Assembly: GCF_008084905.1 (NCBI RefSeq)
Contig: NZ_VSFC01000052.1
Location: 1-64,000, forward strand
DNA length: 64,000 nucleotides
Source: Xanthomarina maritima
Lineage (GTDB): Bacteria > Bacteroidota > Bacteroidia > Flavobacteriales > Flavobacteriaceae
Reading direction: 5' to 3'
Shown here: in pieces, positions 16,460-23,979 of the stretch
Numbering within the stretch: position 1 is the stretch's first letter
Layout: the number at the start of each line of letters is the position of its first letter
Notes under the pieces: model-generated
Databases searched by the model: none
What the model was told of the DNA's origin: nothing
Seen by the model: the letters and a program-made list of their open reading frames with translations, nothing else
Translations under genes and position numbers: made by a program

Positions 16460-17206
16460 ATGAAAAATATTTTAGTATTGTTTTTGGTTCTTTATGCTTC
16501 AAGCATATTTTCTCAAAACAATTTATACCTAAAAGAAAAGGACACTATTTTTATTGTCTTTGACACTATTGTTTCCAAAAAGCATGTAATTATGGAATAT
16601 TCGAATTTCAAATTAGATGAAAAGAGAAATTCTAAAGGACTAAATACTATTTATTTTTTGTTAGATAGCACTCTTATTCAAAAGCGAAAGGAATTCTATA
16701 AAAGACGAGAAGAGCATTCAAAAACTAATTTTGGCGCTATTGGTGCAAGTTCTACTTGCGATTGGTGTTTTGGTTTATATTTTGTTCATAAGTCTAATGT
16801 AAATTATAATCCATCAATTAATAATCTCGAAAATGACCATCAATATAAAACTATTAGTAAACATCTTTTAGAGAAAGAAAATGTTACTTTAAAGGACTCT
16901 TTAGAATTTGATAGAGGTGTGTATTTATTAGTTAATTACAGATATAATCCACCAACATCTATTTTATTGCTTTCAAAAGAAAAACTAATGAATAAAAATA
17001 TATTTTATTTTGATGGTTCAACAAAAAAATATTTGGAGTTAAAAGAGTTACTTAAAGAGCCCCATTATCTTTTTATGTTGGATAAAACCTGGGTGAAACA
17101 AGAATTAGATTCTAAATTCACAAAAACGGAATATTTTATATTTAATGAAGTTTTGTATAGAGCTAGAACTAGGTCTGGTTATCCAGAATTGAGAAATTAT
17201 GATTAA
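16460..17206 (+). CDS. Exported partner of the second metalloprotease (candidate inhibitor/immunity)
   Basis: 248 residues. I chose ATG 16460, one base after the protease stop, because it gives a clean signal peptide (MKNILVLFLVLYASSIFSQ); an upstream in-frame ATG at 16388 would overlap the protease gene. The mature part has KEKDTIFIVFD, the motif STCDWCFGLYFVH with a CxxC pair, FYFDGSTKKY and a conserved end. It is closely related to the gene at 18625 and more distantly to that at 17669. No known domain is recognised. The role is inferred from pairing. Confidence 0.72.
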   Translation: MKNILVLFLVLYASSIFSQNNLYLKEKDTIFIVFDTIVSKKHVIMEYSNFKLDEKRNSKGLNTIYFLLDSTLIQKRKEFYKRREEHSKTNFGAIGASSTCDWCFGLYFVHKSNVNYNPSINNLENDHQYKTISKHLLEKENVTLKDSLEFDRGVYLLVNYRYNPPTSILLLSKEKLMNKNIFYFDGSTKKYLELKELLKEPHYLFMLDKTWVKQELDSKFTKTEYFIFNEVLYRARTRSGYPELRNYD

Positions 17207-17226
17207 TTTTTAACAATTAAAAACTA

Positions 17227-17264
17227 AAAAAGCACCTTATCAAAAATATGGGAAGGTGCTTTTT
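17227..17264 (+). terminator. Hairpin terminator after the second unit
   Basis: A 12-bp stem AAAAAGCACCTT / AAGGTGCTTTTT with a 14-nt loop, ending in T. The sequence between the preceding stop and this hairpin (AACAATTAAAAAC) is repeated before the terminator at 19382, showing that the 3' flank was duplicated together with the partner gene. Confidence 0.8.
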
Positions 17265-17282
17265 AGTATATAAAACTATATA

Positions 17283-17666
17283 ATGAAAAATCAAAATAGC
17301 ACTTATAATTGGACTCATTCATTATTTAACAGTCTTGTTTTCGTTGTAGAAACATATAGAGAAAAGCTAGAACAATTGTTGCTCGATAAACATGATTGGG
17401 ATAGCGAACCTGATACGGTTAAAAATATAATGATTCAGACATTTGGAAATTTTAATTGGAAACAAAAAGTAGCAGAATATATGAGTTGGTCTGGATTAGA
17501 AAAAACACCAGAGTTTAACACTTTTGCCTTAACGCAAACCTCAATAGTACCTTCTGGATTATATAGCCCACCTCATATTGAAAAACAATTTGTGACAGAT
17601 GTTATAAAATGGTGGACTAACAATAATAATGTTACAGATGGATTAACCTTAGGAAATTGTAATTAA
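17283..17666 (+). pseudogene. Orphan C-terminal tip of the metalloprotease (127 aa)
   Basis: An open frame whose residues ~9-95 match the last part of the 14719 protease: NWTHSLFNS, VETYREKLEQLLL, HDWD, FNWKQKVAEYMSWSGLE, TPEFN. The tail then diverges and ends in NCN. It lacks the signal peptide, N-terminal domains and HExxH motif. It follows a terminator and has no evident promoter or export signal, so it is either a silent cassette or a remnant. The next gene, a partner homologue, starts 2 bases after its stop. This is the layout of orphan toxin tips in polymorphic toxin loci. Confidence 0.75.
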
Positions 17667-17668
17667 AT

Positions 17669-18376
17669 ATGAGAATGAGTAATATAGTACATATAATTTT
17701 TTTTACTCTAGTAATAATATACTCAGGTAATGCACAAAATGAAGAGATGCTCTATAGCAATAAAAAAGACACCCTATTCATTTCGTATCCAAAACAATTA
17801 AAGGATAGTTTAGTTAAGATCACTTATGATAGTGTAAAAATAAAAAATAATCTAAATACCATAGAAAAAACAGTTGGTTTGAAAACTACATATAACCTAT
17901 TAGATAGCGCAAATCTAAAATTGAGAAAAGAATATTTGTTGAGAAAAGAATATAACAGAATAAATGGTATTTTATCAAGTAATTCTATGGGTAAAATAGT
18001 TGGATTATATTTTGTGCATACACAAAGAGTAGACACTTCTTATTTAAGAGATCAGAATAGCAGGCTAATTTATTATAAAAATATTTTCTTAAAGCATTTA
18101 AAATCTGATGTTAGTTTTGATATTGACAAGAAATTATATTACATATACAGAACAAATGAAAGTGCAACAAGAAATTATATTATATCTTTTAATGAGCTAC
18201 AAAATAAAAAGAGATTCTATTTTGATGGAACAGAAAATAAGTATAAAGAATTACAAGAAATAATTAAAACCCCTATGTATATTTATATTTATGATAAAAG
18301 TGTAATTAATAGCGAAAATGAAGAAGTACTTCTCTTTAAAGAGGTGATATGGAAACATATTCAGGGTACGTTATAA
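17669..18376 (+). CDS. Exported partner protein of the first orphan tip
   Basis: 235 residues with an N-terminal signal peptide (cleavage near SGNAQ). It is a divergent homologue of the partners at 16460 and 18625: KKDTLFISYP, NLLDSANLKLRKEY, IVGLYFVH, RFYFDGTENKYKEL. The CxxC pair of the other two is missing. Like them it directly follows a protease tip with its own distinct tail, which fits cognate pairing between tail and partner. Function is inferred. Confidence 0.68.
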   Translation: MRMSNIVHIIFFTLVIIYSGNAQNEEMLYSNKKDTLFISYPKQLKDSLVKITYDSVKIKNNLNTIEKTVGLKTTYNLLDSANLKLRKEYLLRKEYNRINGILSSNSMGKIVGLYFVHTQRVDTSYLRDQNSRLIYYKNIFLKHLKSDVSFDIDKKLYYIYRTNESATRNYIISFNELQNKKRFYFDGTENKYKELQEIIKTPMYIYIYDKSVINSENEEVLLFKEVIWKHIQGTL

Positions 18377-18383
18377 GTCTGTT

Positions 18384-18623
18384 TTGAAAGCGAAACATGT
18401 TCATTGGAAACAAAAAGTGGCAGAATATATGAGTTGGTCTGGATTAGAGCTAACTCCTGAATTTACAGCTTGGGCAGCTTCTCAAACAGACTTTATTCCA
18501 TCAACTTTTACTGAAGATCCTGATTTTCCTGATTTAACTAGAGAGGAAGAGTTTTGTATTAGTATAACAAATTATTGGACTGAGCCTCTTTTTATTGACT
18601 ATGTTTTAAATGACTGTAATTAA
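18384..18623 (+). pseudogene. Second orphan C-terminal tip of the metalloprotease (79 aa)
   Basis: An open frame from TTG 18384 that begins matching the protease at WKQKVAEYMSWSGLE (about residue 8), continues with LTPEF and then diverges into its own tail ending NDCN. It is shorter than the orphan at 17283 and also lacks export signal and HExxH. It lies 7 bases after the preceding partner gene and 1 base before the next. The shared block is conserved at nucleotide level (AAACAAAAAGTGGCAGAAT), giving a possible recombination point. Confidence 0.72.
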
Positions 18624-18624
18624 A

Positions 18625-19362
18625 ATGAAAAATCCATTATTTATATTAATGTTTTTAATAAGTTCGGTGTCATTCTCACAAGAATCGTTTTTTCTAAAAG
18701 AAAAAGATACACTATATATAGTATTTGATAATCCAGATGCTAATAACCATGTTGATAAGCTATATAATAATATAAAAAAAGATGAGGGTAAAACGGTAGT
18801 TGGGCTAAGCTCTATTTACTTTTTGTTAGATAGCACTCGTATTCAAAAGCGAAAAGAATTCTATAAAGGACGTGAAGCGCATTCAAAATCTAATTTTGGC
18901 GCAATTGGAGCAAGTTCTAGCTGTGACTGGTGTTTTGGTTTATATTTTGTTCATAAATCAATAAGCACAAGTAAAATTAATCAGTCACCCAAATCAGACC
19001 CAATTTATATAAATTATAAAAAAAATCATTTAGATAAAGGAAATGTGTCTTTAAAAGACACACTTGATTTTGATAAACTTCTTTTTAATATGGTTTACTA
19101 TCGATATTATCCTCCAATTTCAACATTGCAATTATCTAAAAAAGAGTTAAAAGAAAAAAAAGTGTTCTATTTTGATGGATCTACAAAAAAATATAATGAA
19201 TTAAAAGAAATACTTAAAGAACCACTTTATCTATTTATGTTAGATAAAATATGGGTGAAACAAGAATTAAATTTTAAAGTTAATCAAACAGAATATTATA
19301 TATTTAATGAAGTTATGTATAGATCTAGAACTAGGTCTCTTTATCCAGAATTGAGAAATTAA
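18625..19362 (+). CDS. Exported partner protein of the second orphan tip
   Basis: 245 residues from ATG 18625, chosen because it gives the signal peptide MKNPLFILMFLISSVSFSQ and lies one base after the orphan stop. It is strongly similar along its length to the partner at 16460: KEKDTLYIVFD, FLLDSTRIQKRKEFYK, FGAIGASSSCDWCFGLYFVH, VFYFDGSTKKY, TRSLYPELRN. The similarity extends into the 3' flank and terminator, so the pair arose by recent duplication. It may be an inhibitor or immunity protein. Confidence 0.7.
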   Translation: MKNPLFILMFLISSVSFSQESFFLKEKDTLYIVFDNPDANNHVDKLYNNIKKDEGKTVVGLSSIYFLLDSTRIQKRKEFYKGREAHSKSNFGAIGASSSCDWCFGLYFVHKSISTSKINQSPKSDPIYINYKKNHLDKGNVSLKDTLDFDKLLFNMVYYRYYPPISTLQLSKKELKEKKVFYFDGSTKKYNELKEILKEPLYLFMLDKIWVKQELNFKVNQTEYYIFNEVMYRSRTRSLYPELRN

Positions 19363-19381
19363 GTCTAAACAATTAAAAACC

Positions 19382-19411
19382 AAAAAAGCATCTCGATAGA
19401 GATGCTTTTTT
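19382..19411. terminator. Strong bidirectional terminator
   Basis: A 13-bp stem AAAAAAGCATCTC / GAGATGCTTTTTT with a GATA loop and a T run. It ends the accessory island and also serves the oppositely oriented gene ending at 19432. Confidence 0.9.
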
Positions 19412-19431
19412 TATTATATTTTAAAGTAAGA

Positions 19432-20067
19432 TTACGCTTTACCTTTGTCTGTACAACAAGCCATTTTACAATCTGCTTTGCAGGCCATTTTCTTGTCTGT
19501 TGAAGCTTCAGGGGTTTCTGCCTTGTCTGCACAACATGCTTTTTTACAGTCTTTAGCACAAGCAGTTTTTTCAGCATCTGCATTGTCAGTAGAGTCAGCT
19601 TTATCTGCGCAACACGCCTTTTGGCAGTTCGCTTTTTCTTCATCTGTTTTTCCTTCACAACAAGCCATTTTACATAATTTGTTTTGATTAGAAGAACTAA
19701 CTGTATGCATATCGGTAACAGAATACATATCGCCAGCTTTTTTAACTACTTCCTCTAAAGAGGTTGGAGTTACTTTAGCTTCATCGTATTCTACCATAGC
19801 TAATTTTTTATCAAAATCTACAGTAGCAGATTTTACACCTTCCAATTTAGCCATTTTCTTTTCAATGGTTTTTGCACAACCCATAGCACAAGTCATGCCT
19901 TCTATGGTAAACTCTGCTTTTGCATACGTTGCGTTTGGATCTAAAGTTACTTCTTCAGCTGCTGTTTCAACTTCAACTGTCACAACTTCTGGAGCAGTTT
20001 CGTTTTTACAAGCTGTTATAAAAACCGTTAGCAGCAATAAACCGATAATATTTTTTAATGATTTCAT
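19432..20067 (-). CDS. Heavy-metal-associated (HMA) lipoprotein with Cys-rich tail
   Basis: 211 residues. A lipoprotein signal with acylated Cys20 (VFITAC) is followed by an acidic spacer, one HMA domain (~48-115) with GMTCAMGC (Cys60 and Cys64) and a ~80-residue tail with repeated Cys motifs (CKMACC, CQKACC, CKKACC, CKMACC) between Lys/Glu/Ala-rich spacers. HMA domains bind Cu(I) or similar soft metals. The tail resembles a metallothionein-like store. The protein is probably a periplasmic or outer-membrane metal buffer or chaperone. No transporter gene is adjacent. The motif here is CxxxC rather than the usual CxxC. Confidence 0.85.
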   Translation of the reverse strand: MKSLKNIIGLLLLTVFITACKNETAPEVVTVEVETAAEEVTLDPNATYAKAEFTIEGMTCAMGCAKTIEKKMAKLEGVKSATVDFDKKLAMVEYDEAKVTPTSLEEVVKKAGDMYSVTDMHTVSSSNQNKLCKMACCEGKTDEEKANCQKACCADKADSTDNADAEKTACAKDCKKACCADKAETPEASTDKKMACKADCKMACCTDKGKA

Positions 20068-20091
20068 TTGTTTTAAATATTGATTTAATTA

Positions 20092-20126
20092 CAAAATTAA
20101 CAATTATTACTGTTTCTTGCATCAAA
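20092..20126 (-). promoter_or_regulatory. Possible promoter of the HMA lipoprotein gene
   Basis: On the minus strand TAATTTTG (20099-20092) lies 25 bases before the start codon, with TTTG at 20126-20123, a spacing of 23 that is longer than usual. Confidence 0.45.
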
Positions 20127-20156
20127 ATTAACAACTTTGTGAATTAAAATAAATGT

Positions 20157-21035
20157 ATGAAAAACATTCAAGTTAAATGGTTGTATTTATTTGTTTTGTC
20201 CTTAATCTGGGGAACCTCATTTATATTAATTAAAAAATCATTACTCGGGTTAACACCTTTTCAGTTAGGTGCTTTAAGAACTATTATTACAGGTGTTTTT
20301 TTATTTATTGCTGGATTTAAAAGCATCAAACAAATAGATAAAAAGCAATGGAAATGGATAGCTATTTCAGGATTTTTAGGCTCTTTTATTCCTGCTTTTT
20401 TATTTGCCATTGCTGAAACCGAAATAGATAGTGCTGTGGCTTCTATTTTAAATTCATTAGTGCCACTTAACACTATTTTATTTGGATTTGCAGTGTTTAA
20501 AATAGCATCAACTAAACGACAGGTTTTAGGGGTTATTATAGGATTTATAGGAACTGCTATTTTGATTTTAAAAGGAGCTGAATTAAATCCGCAACAAAAT
20601 TATCTGTATGCTGGTTTTGTAATTTTTTCAACCATTATGTATGCTCTAAATGTGAATATTATAAAAAGGCACTTACAACATGTAAAACCTTTGGCTATTG
20701 CAGCAGGAAATTATGTCGTTATAATATTTCCTGCAATTTTGGTATTGTTTTTTTCAGATTTTTTTAATCATAAAACATTTGCAAATCCATACTTTAAAAT
20801 ATCTTTAGTTTATGTAACTATTTTATCGTTTTTTGGAACCGCTTTAGCAAAGGTTTTATTTAATAAATTAATTCAGATTTCTACGCCTGTTTTTGCTTCT
20901 TCTGTAACGTATTTAATGCCTATTGTTGCTTTAACTTGGGGAGTTTTAGATGGCGAATCATTTACGTTGCTACAAGGGTTTGCTACCATTATTATTTTAG
21001 TAGGGGTTTATTTATCTCATAAACGGCAGCAATAA
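20157..21035 (+). CDS. EamA/DMT-family transporter
   Basis: 292 residues with about ten hydrophobic segments arranged as two EamA halves. It starts with LFVLSLIWGTSFILIKKSL, the typical first segment of this family, and has PLNTILFGF and TPVFASSVTYLMPIVALTWG in matching positions of the two repeats. Family members export or exchange metabolites such as amino acids. The substrate cannot be told from the sequence. The gene is divergent from the HMA gene and stands alone. Confidence 0.88.
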   Translation: MKNIQVKWLYLFVLSLIWGTSFILIKKSLLGLTPFQLGALRTIITGVFLFIAGFKSIKQIDKKQWKWIAISGFLGSFIPAFLFAIAETEIDSAVASILNSLVPLNTILFGFAVFKIASTKRQVLGVIIGFIGTAILILKGAELNPQQNYLYAGFVIFSTIMYALNVNIIKRHLQHVKPLAIAAGNYVVIIFPAILVLFFSDFFNHKTFANPYFKISLVYVTILSFFGTALAKVLFNKLIQISTPVFASSVTYLMPIVALTWGVLDGESFTLLQGFATIIILVGVYLSHKRQQ

Positions 21036-21042
21036 AAAAGCC

Positions 21043-21060
21043 CGAAATAGTAATATTTCG
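21043..21060. terminator. Weak hairpin between convergent genes
   Basis: A 7-bp stem CGAAATA / TATTTCG with GTAA loop. An A run lies on the left and only scattered T on the right, so it would work better for the minus-strand gene. Confidence 0.5.
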
Positions 21061-21082
21061 ATCTCTTAATTTTAAAAATTAT

Positions 21083-21796
21083 TTATTTAAAGTCTTCTTC
21101 TGTAACTCCTTCATTAATAGTTATATTTGTGTAACTCATAGTAATTACTTGCATGCCAGCCATAATTTTTTGTTTGTAAGGAAATAAAATCTCATTAACA
21201 CCTTTATAATCAGATATTTCCATGGTGGATTTTCCTTGCGATTTAGATTCCATTTCGGCACGTACAAGTAAATTGCTTTCAGTATCATAATATTTGTATG
21301 TAATATTTTCACCATGAACTACTTTAACCTTATAAGCATCTTTTCCTTTTAAAGAAGTAATTCCTTCAAAGAAAAGTTCGGAGTCTCCAGGGTATAATTC
21401 AGGAAAAATAGAATGTTTCCCTTTTTTTGAATTTATTTGTTCTTCAGTAAGGTTTGTTTTTACACCTTGCTGTTCAATATATCCAGCTTCTCCATCAAAT
21501 TTTTGTCTAGATATAACTCCCATACCTTCAGCATACATTTCAACAGATTCATTGTTTGGTTCCATTAATTTTATTTCTGCTGTAAGTGACATAGGTAATC
21601 CTTCAATAGTAACATCTGCATTAAACTTAACAGTAATGACGTCTATAAGAACGTCTTTCCCTCCAATGGCTTTAATATAATTATTAAAAACAGTTTCTGC
21701 AGACATATTATCTGGAGCCTGTTTAAGTTCTTCATTTTGTGCTATAACAGATAAATTTACAGCTAAAGCAACAAATAATAATAATTTGATTTTCAT
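21083..21796 (-). CDS. Exported protein with LolA-like/outer-membrane lipoprotein-sorting fold
   Basis: 237 residues with a signal peptide (to about SVIAQ, residue 20). The mature part begins with AETVFNNYIKAIGGKD and contains alternating strands (ITVKFNADVTIEG, LTAEIKLMEPN, FDGEAGYIEQQG, AYKVKVVHGENITYKYYDTESNLLVRAE), a pattern seen in LolA/LolB-like and peptidase-associated periplasmic domains of Bacteroidota. No catalytic motif is visible. Function unknown. Confidence 0.75.
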   Translation of the reverse strand: MKIKLLLFVALAVNLSVIAQNEELKQAPDNMSAETVFNNYIKAIGGKDVLIDVITVKFNADVTIEGLPMSLTAEIKLMEPNNESVEMYAEGMGVISRQKFDGEAGYIEQQGVKTNLTEEQINSKKGKHSIFPELYPGDSELFFEGITSLKGKDAYKVKVVHGENITYKYYDTESNLLVRAEMESKSQGKSTMEISDYKGVNEILFPYKQKIMAGMQVITMSYTNITINEGVTEEDFK

Positions 21797-21941
21797 AAGA
21801 TTAGTTTTGTGTTTACAAATTTGTCTACAAGATATTATTTTTTGTTATAAAAAATCATGAAAATGATAAAAGGGATTAAAAATTATAATTTTAGATAATT
21901 TTTCACGAAATTTATTAAAATCTAATTTCAAAACATTTAAA

Positions 21942-22397
21942 ATGAGCACTTCAGTAAAGGTTTCGGTTAAATATGGATTAATTACTACTATTTTATTAAT
22001 TGCATATTTTTTAATTTTAAAAATAGTTGGATTTCATAATAACCCTTGGTTTAGAATGTTTAATGGTCTTTTTGTTGCTTTTGGCATTTATACTGCAATC
22101 AAAAACTTTAAACTAATTTCGGGAAATACGTTCAATTATGGTAATGGTTTTAAAACCGGATTGATTACTGGCTTTCTTGCCACTTTTTTATTCGCACTTT
22201 TTATGGGTATTTATTTGTTCCATTTAGATGTAGATTTTATGAATAGTTTGCTTAAAGATTGGTTTCAAGATTTCAATCATGGTGGAGGGATTTTAATTTT
22301 TATTATTCTAATTGAAGGTATGGCATCTACTACAATTCTTACCTTAGCATTCATGCAAATATTTAAAAACAGTAAAAATCTAGCGCAAAACAAATAA
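21942..22397 (+). CDS. DUF4199 family membrane protein
   Basis: 151 residues with four hydrophobic segments (~10-30, ~38-55, ~70-92, ~115-140). The pattern KYGLITTILLIAYFLILK, then NYGNGFKTGLITGFLAT, fits the Bacteroidota DUF4199 family of unknown function. It has its own start after a 145-bp AT-rich gap and precedes rplU, but rplU has its own promoter. Confidence 0.8.
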   Translation: MSTSVKVSVKYGLITTILLIAYFLILKIVGFHNNPWFRMFNGLFVAFGIYTAIKNFKLISGNTFNYGNGFKTGLITGFLATFLFALFMGIYLFHLDVDFMNSLLKDWFQDFNHGGGILIFIILIEGMASTTILTLAFMQIFKNSKNLAQNK

Positions 22398-22401
22398 AAC
22401 G

Positions 22402-22432
22402 TTTGTAGTTTAATTAATTAGCAGTATATTTG
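22402..22432 (+). promoter_or_regulatory. Near-perfect Bacteroidota promoter for rplU-rpmA
   Basis: TTTG (22402-22405), exactly 19 bases, then TATATTTG (22425-22432). This is the consensus TTTG-N19-TAnnTTTG. Transcription would start near 22439, about 34 bases before the L21 start codon. Confidence 0.88.
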
Positions 22433-22472
22433 CACTCATTTTTTGAACAAATTAATTAATAAAAGTTACGCT

Positions 22473-23018
22473 ATGTACGCAATTGTAGAGATAGCAGGGC
22501 AACAATTTAAAGTTGAAAAAGACCAAAAAGTCTTTGTTCATCGTTTAGCAACAGAAGAAGGAAAGCAAGTGTCTTTTGACAATGTACTTCTTTTAGCAGA
22601 TGGAGACAAAGTAACTGTAGGCGCCCCAGCTATAACCGGAGCTCAAGTAGGAGCAAAAGTTTTAAAGCACCTTAAAGGTGATAAAGTAATCGTTTTCAAA
22701 AAGAAAAGACGTAAAGGTTACCGTGTAAAAAACGGACACAGACAATCTTTAACTGAAATTTTAATTGAAAATATAGTAGCTTCAGGAGCTAAGCCAGCAG
22801 CAAAAGCTGAAAAAGCTACTCCAGCAAAAGAAGTGAAAAAAGCAGAACCAAAAGCTGCTGCTCCAAAAGCAGAAGCAAAACCAGCTGCTAAAAAAGAAGA
22901 AGCTTCTCAAGATTTAAGCAGTTTAACTGTTGCTGAATTAAGAGAAATGGCAAAAGCAAAAGAAATTACTGGATATTCTTCTATGAAGAAAGCCGAGTTA
23001 ATTGATGCTTTAAGTTAA
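22473..23018 (+). CDS. rplU: 50S ribosomal protein L21 with C-terminal extension
   Basis: 181 residues from ATG 22473 (MYAIVEIAGQQFKVE is the universal L21 start; an upstream in-frame TTG at 22443 is disregarded). Residues 1-~103 are L21, ending RQSLTEILIENI. There follows an Ala/Lys/Pro/Glu-rich linker (~105-145) and then SSLTVAELREMAKAKEITGY and KKAELIDALS, a helical SAP/Rho-N-like motif. Standard L21 is about 103 residues, so some 75 are extra. The gene is cotranscribed with rpmA. Confidence 0.95.
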   Translation: MYAIVEIAGQQFKVEKDQKVFVHRLATEEGKQVSFDNVLLLADGDKVTVGAPAITGAQVGAKVLKHLKGDKVIVFKKKRRKGYRVKNGHRQSLTEILIENIVASGAKPAAKAEKATPAKEVKKAEPKAAAPKAEAKPAAKKEEASQDLSSLTVAELREMAKAKEITGYSSMKKAELIDALS

Positions 23019-23043
23019 TTTAAAAATCTAAAATCGAAATAAA

Positions 23044-23304
23044 ATGGCACATAAAAAAGGAGTCGGAAGTTCGAAAAACGGTAGAGAATCAGAATCCAAA
23101 CGCTTAGGTGTAAAGATTTTTGGTGGTCAAGCTGCTATTGCTGGAAATATTATCGTTAGACAAAGAGGAAATACACATCATCCAGGTGAGAATGTATATT
23201 CTTCAAAAGACCATACATTACACGCTAAAGTTGATGGCGTAGTAAAATTTACAAAGAAAAAAGATAACAAATCTTATGTTTCTATTGAGCCTTTTGAAGC
23301 TTAA
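23044..23304 (+). CDS. rpmA: 50S ribosomal protein L27
   Basis: 86 residues beginning [20 protein letters not shown], the canonical L27 N-terminus that reaches the peptidyl-transferase centre, then [18 protein letters not shown]. There is no N-terminal extension needing cleavage as in Firmicutes. It lies 25 bases after rplU in the usual order and is closed by a strong terminator. Confidence 0.97.
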   Translation: MAHKKGVGSSKNGRESESKRLGVKIFGGQAAIAGNIIVRQRGNTHHPGENVYSSKDHTLHAKVDGVVKFTKKKDNKSYVSIEPFEA

Positions 23305-23326
23305 GAAACAATTCTTTACTCTAATG

Positions 23327-23359
23327 AAATCCCTTTCAATTTTTTGAAAGGGATTTTTT
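23327..23359 (+). terminator. Terminator of the rplU-rpmA operon
   Basis: A 13-bp stem AAATCCCTTTCAA / TTGAAAGGGATTT with a TTTT loop and six T at its 3' end. It ends at the stop codon of the convergent DUF1569 gene. Confidence 0.9.
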
Positions 23360-23828
23360 ATTTTATCATGTCTCTTATTATTTTAAGATGATGTTTGGTA
23401 TGTAGTTCTATAAAACGGATTGTTCTTTTTTTATTTAAAACTCCAAAAATAAAGTGCTTGAAATGGGCATTTCTATCAGCTAATTTAATCTTTTCAATAT
23501 TTTTATTAGCAACTTCAAGTTGTGTTTCTAGATCTTCTATTGTTATATTCTCGGGAGGTTGAACATATTTTGGAGCTTTTACTTTACCTCTGGGAAAATA
23601 GCCAATTGTAAATAGTAATAAACGCCATTTATTAAATTTACTAGTATATAATTCAGGATTAGAATTTAATAAAGTTTCAGAAACTAAATTAAATACTTTT
23701 AGTGAATGGTCAATTTGCCAAGCAACATCAGAAGTCGAAACTAATTTGTTTATTTTATCTTTAAATTCAATATAGTTTTCTAACTCTTTTATTAAAGGCA
23801 GAAGTAATTCGGGATCTCTATTTAGCAT
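23358..23828 (-). CDS. DUF1569 / DinB-like protein
   Basis: 156 residues. A four-helix DinB-like fold is suggested by WQIDHSLKVFNLVSETLL near residue 37 (a His that often binds metal in this fold), the YFPRGKVKAPKYVQPP loop typical of DUF1569, NAHFKHFIFGVLNKK, and the C-terminal HTKHHLKIIRDM. DinB-superfamily proteins include thiol-dependent transferases, but this branch has no known function. Confidence 0.75.
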   Translation of the reverse strand: MLNRDPELLLPLIKELENYIEFKDKINKLVSTSDVAWQIDHSLKVFNLVSETLLNSNPELYTSKFNKWRLLLFTIGYFPRGKVKAPKYVQPPENITIEDLETQLEVANKNIEKIKLADRNAHFKHFIFGVLNKKRTIRFIELHTKHHLKIIRDMIK

Positions 23829-23841
23829 GTTCTAAAATAAC

Positions 23842-23871
23842 AAAAAAAACCCTTACATGTCTGCAAGGGTT
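23842..23871 (-). terminator. Terminator of ahcY
   Basis: On the minus strand AACCCTT and AAGGGTT form a stem with a 10-nt loop, followed by eight T. It lies about 110 bases after the ahcY stop. Confidence 0.75.
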
Positions 23872-23979
23872 AAAATACTTTATTGTCATTGAGAAGTAAA
23901 TTTATAATTTACCGTTACAATCTTTAATTTATTTATAAAAAATGACTTCGTCATTCATTCCTCGTATTGACGAGCTTAA

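Noticed and set aside
17283-17666. Orphan tip as an independent functional secreted protein
   Set aside because: It has no signal peptide and no HExxH, follows a terminator and matches only the tail of the neighbour, so a cassette or remnant is more likely.
19365-19658. Minus-strand ORF of 97 codons rich in Lys/Val overlapping the HMA gene
   Set aside because: It is a frame shadow of the Cys-rich tail of the HMA lipoprotein; no homology or start context.
22443-22472. Ten extra codons (TTG start) before L21
   Set aside because: The universal L21 start MYAIVEIAGQQ is at 22473 and the promoter position fits it.
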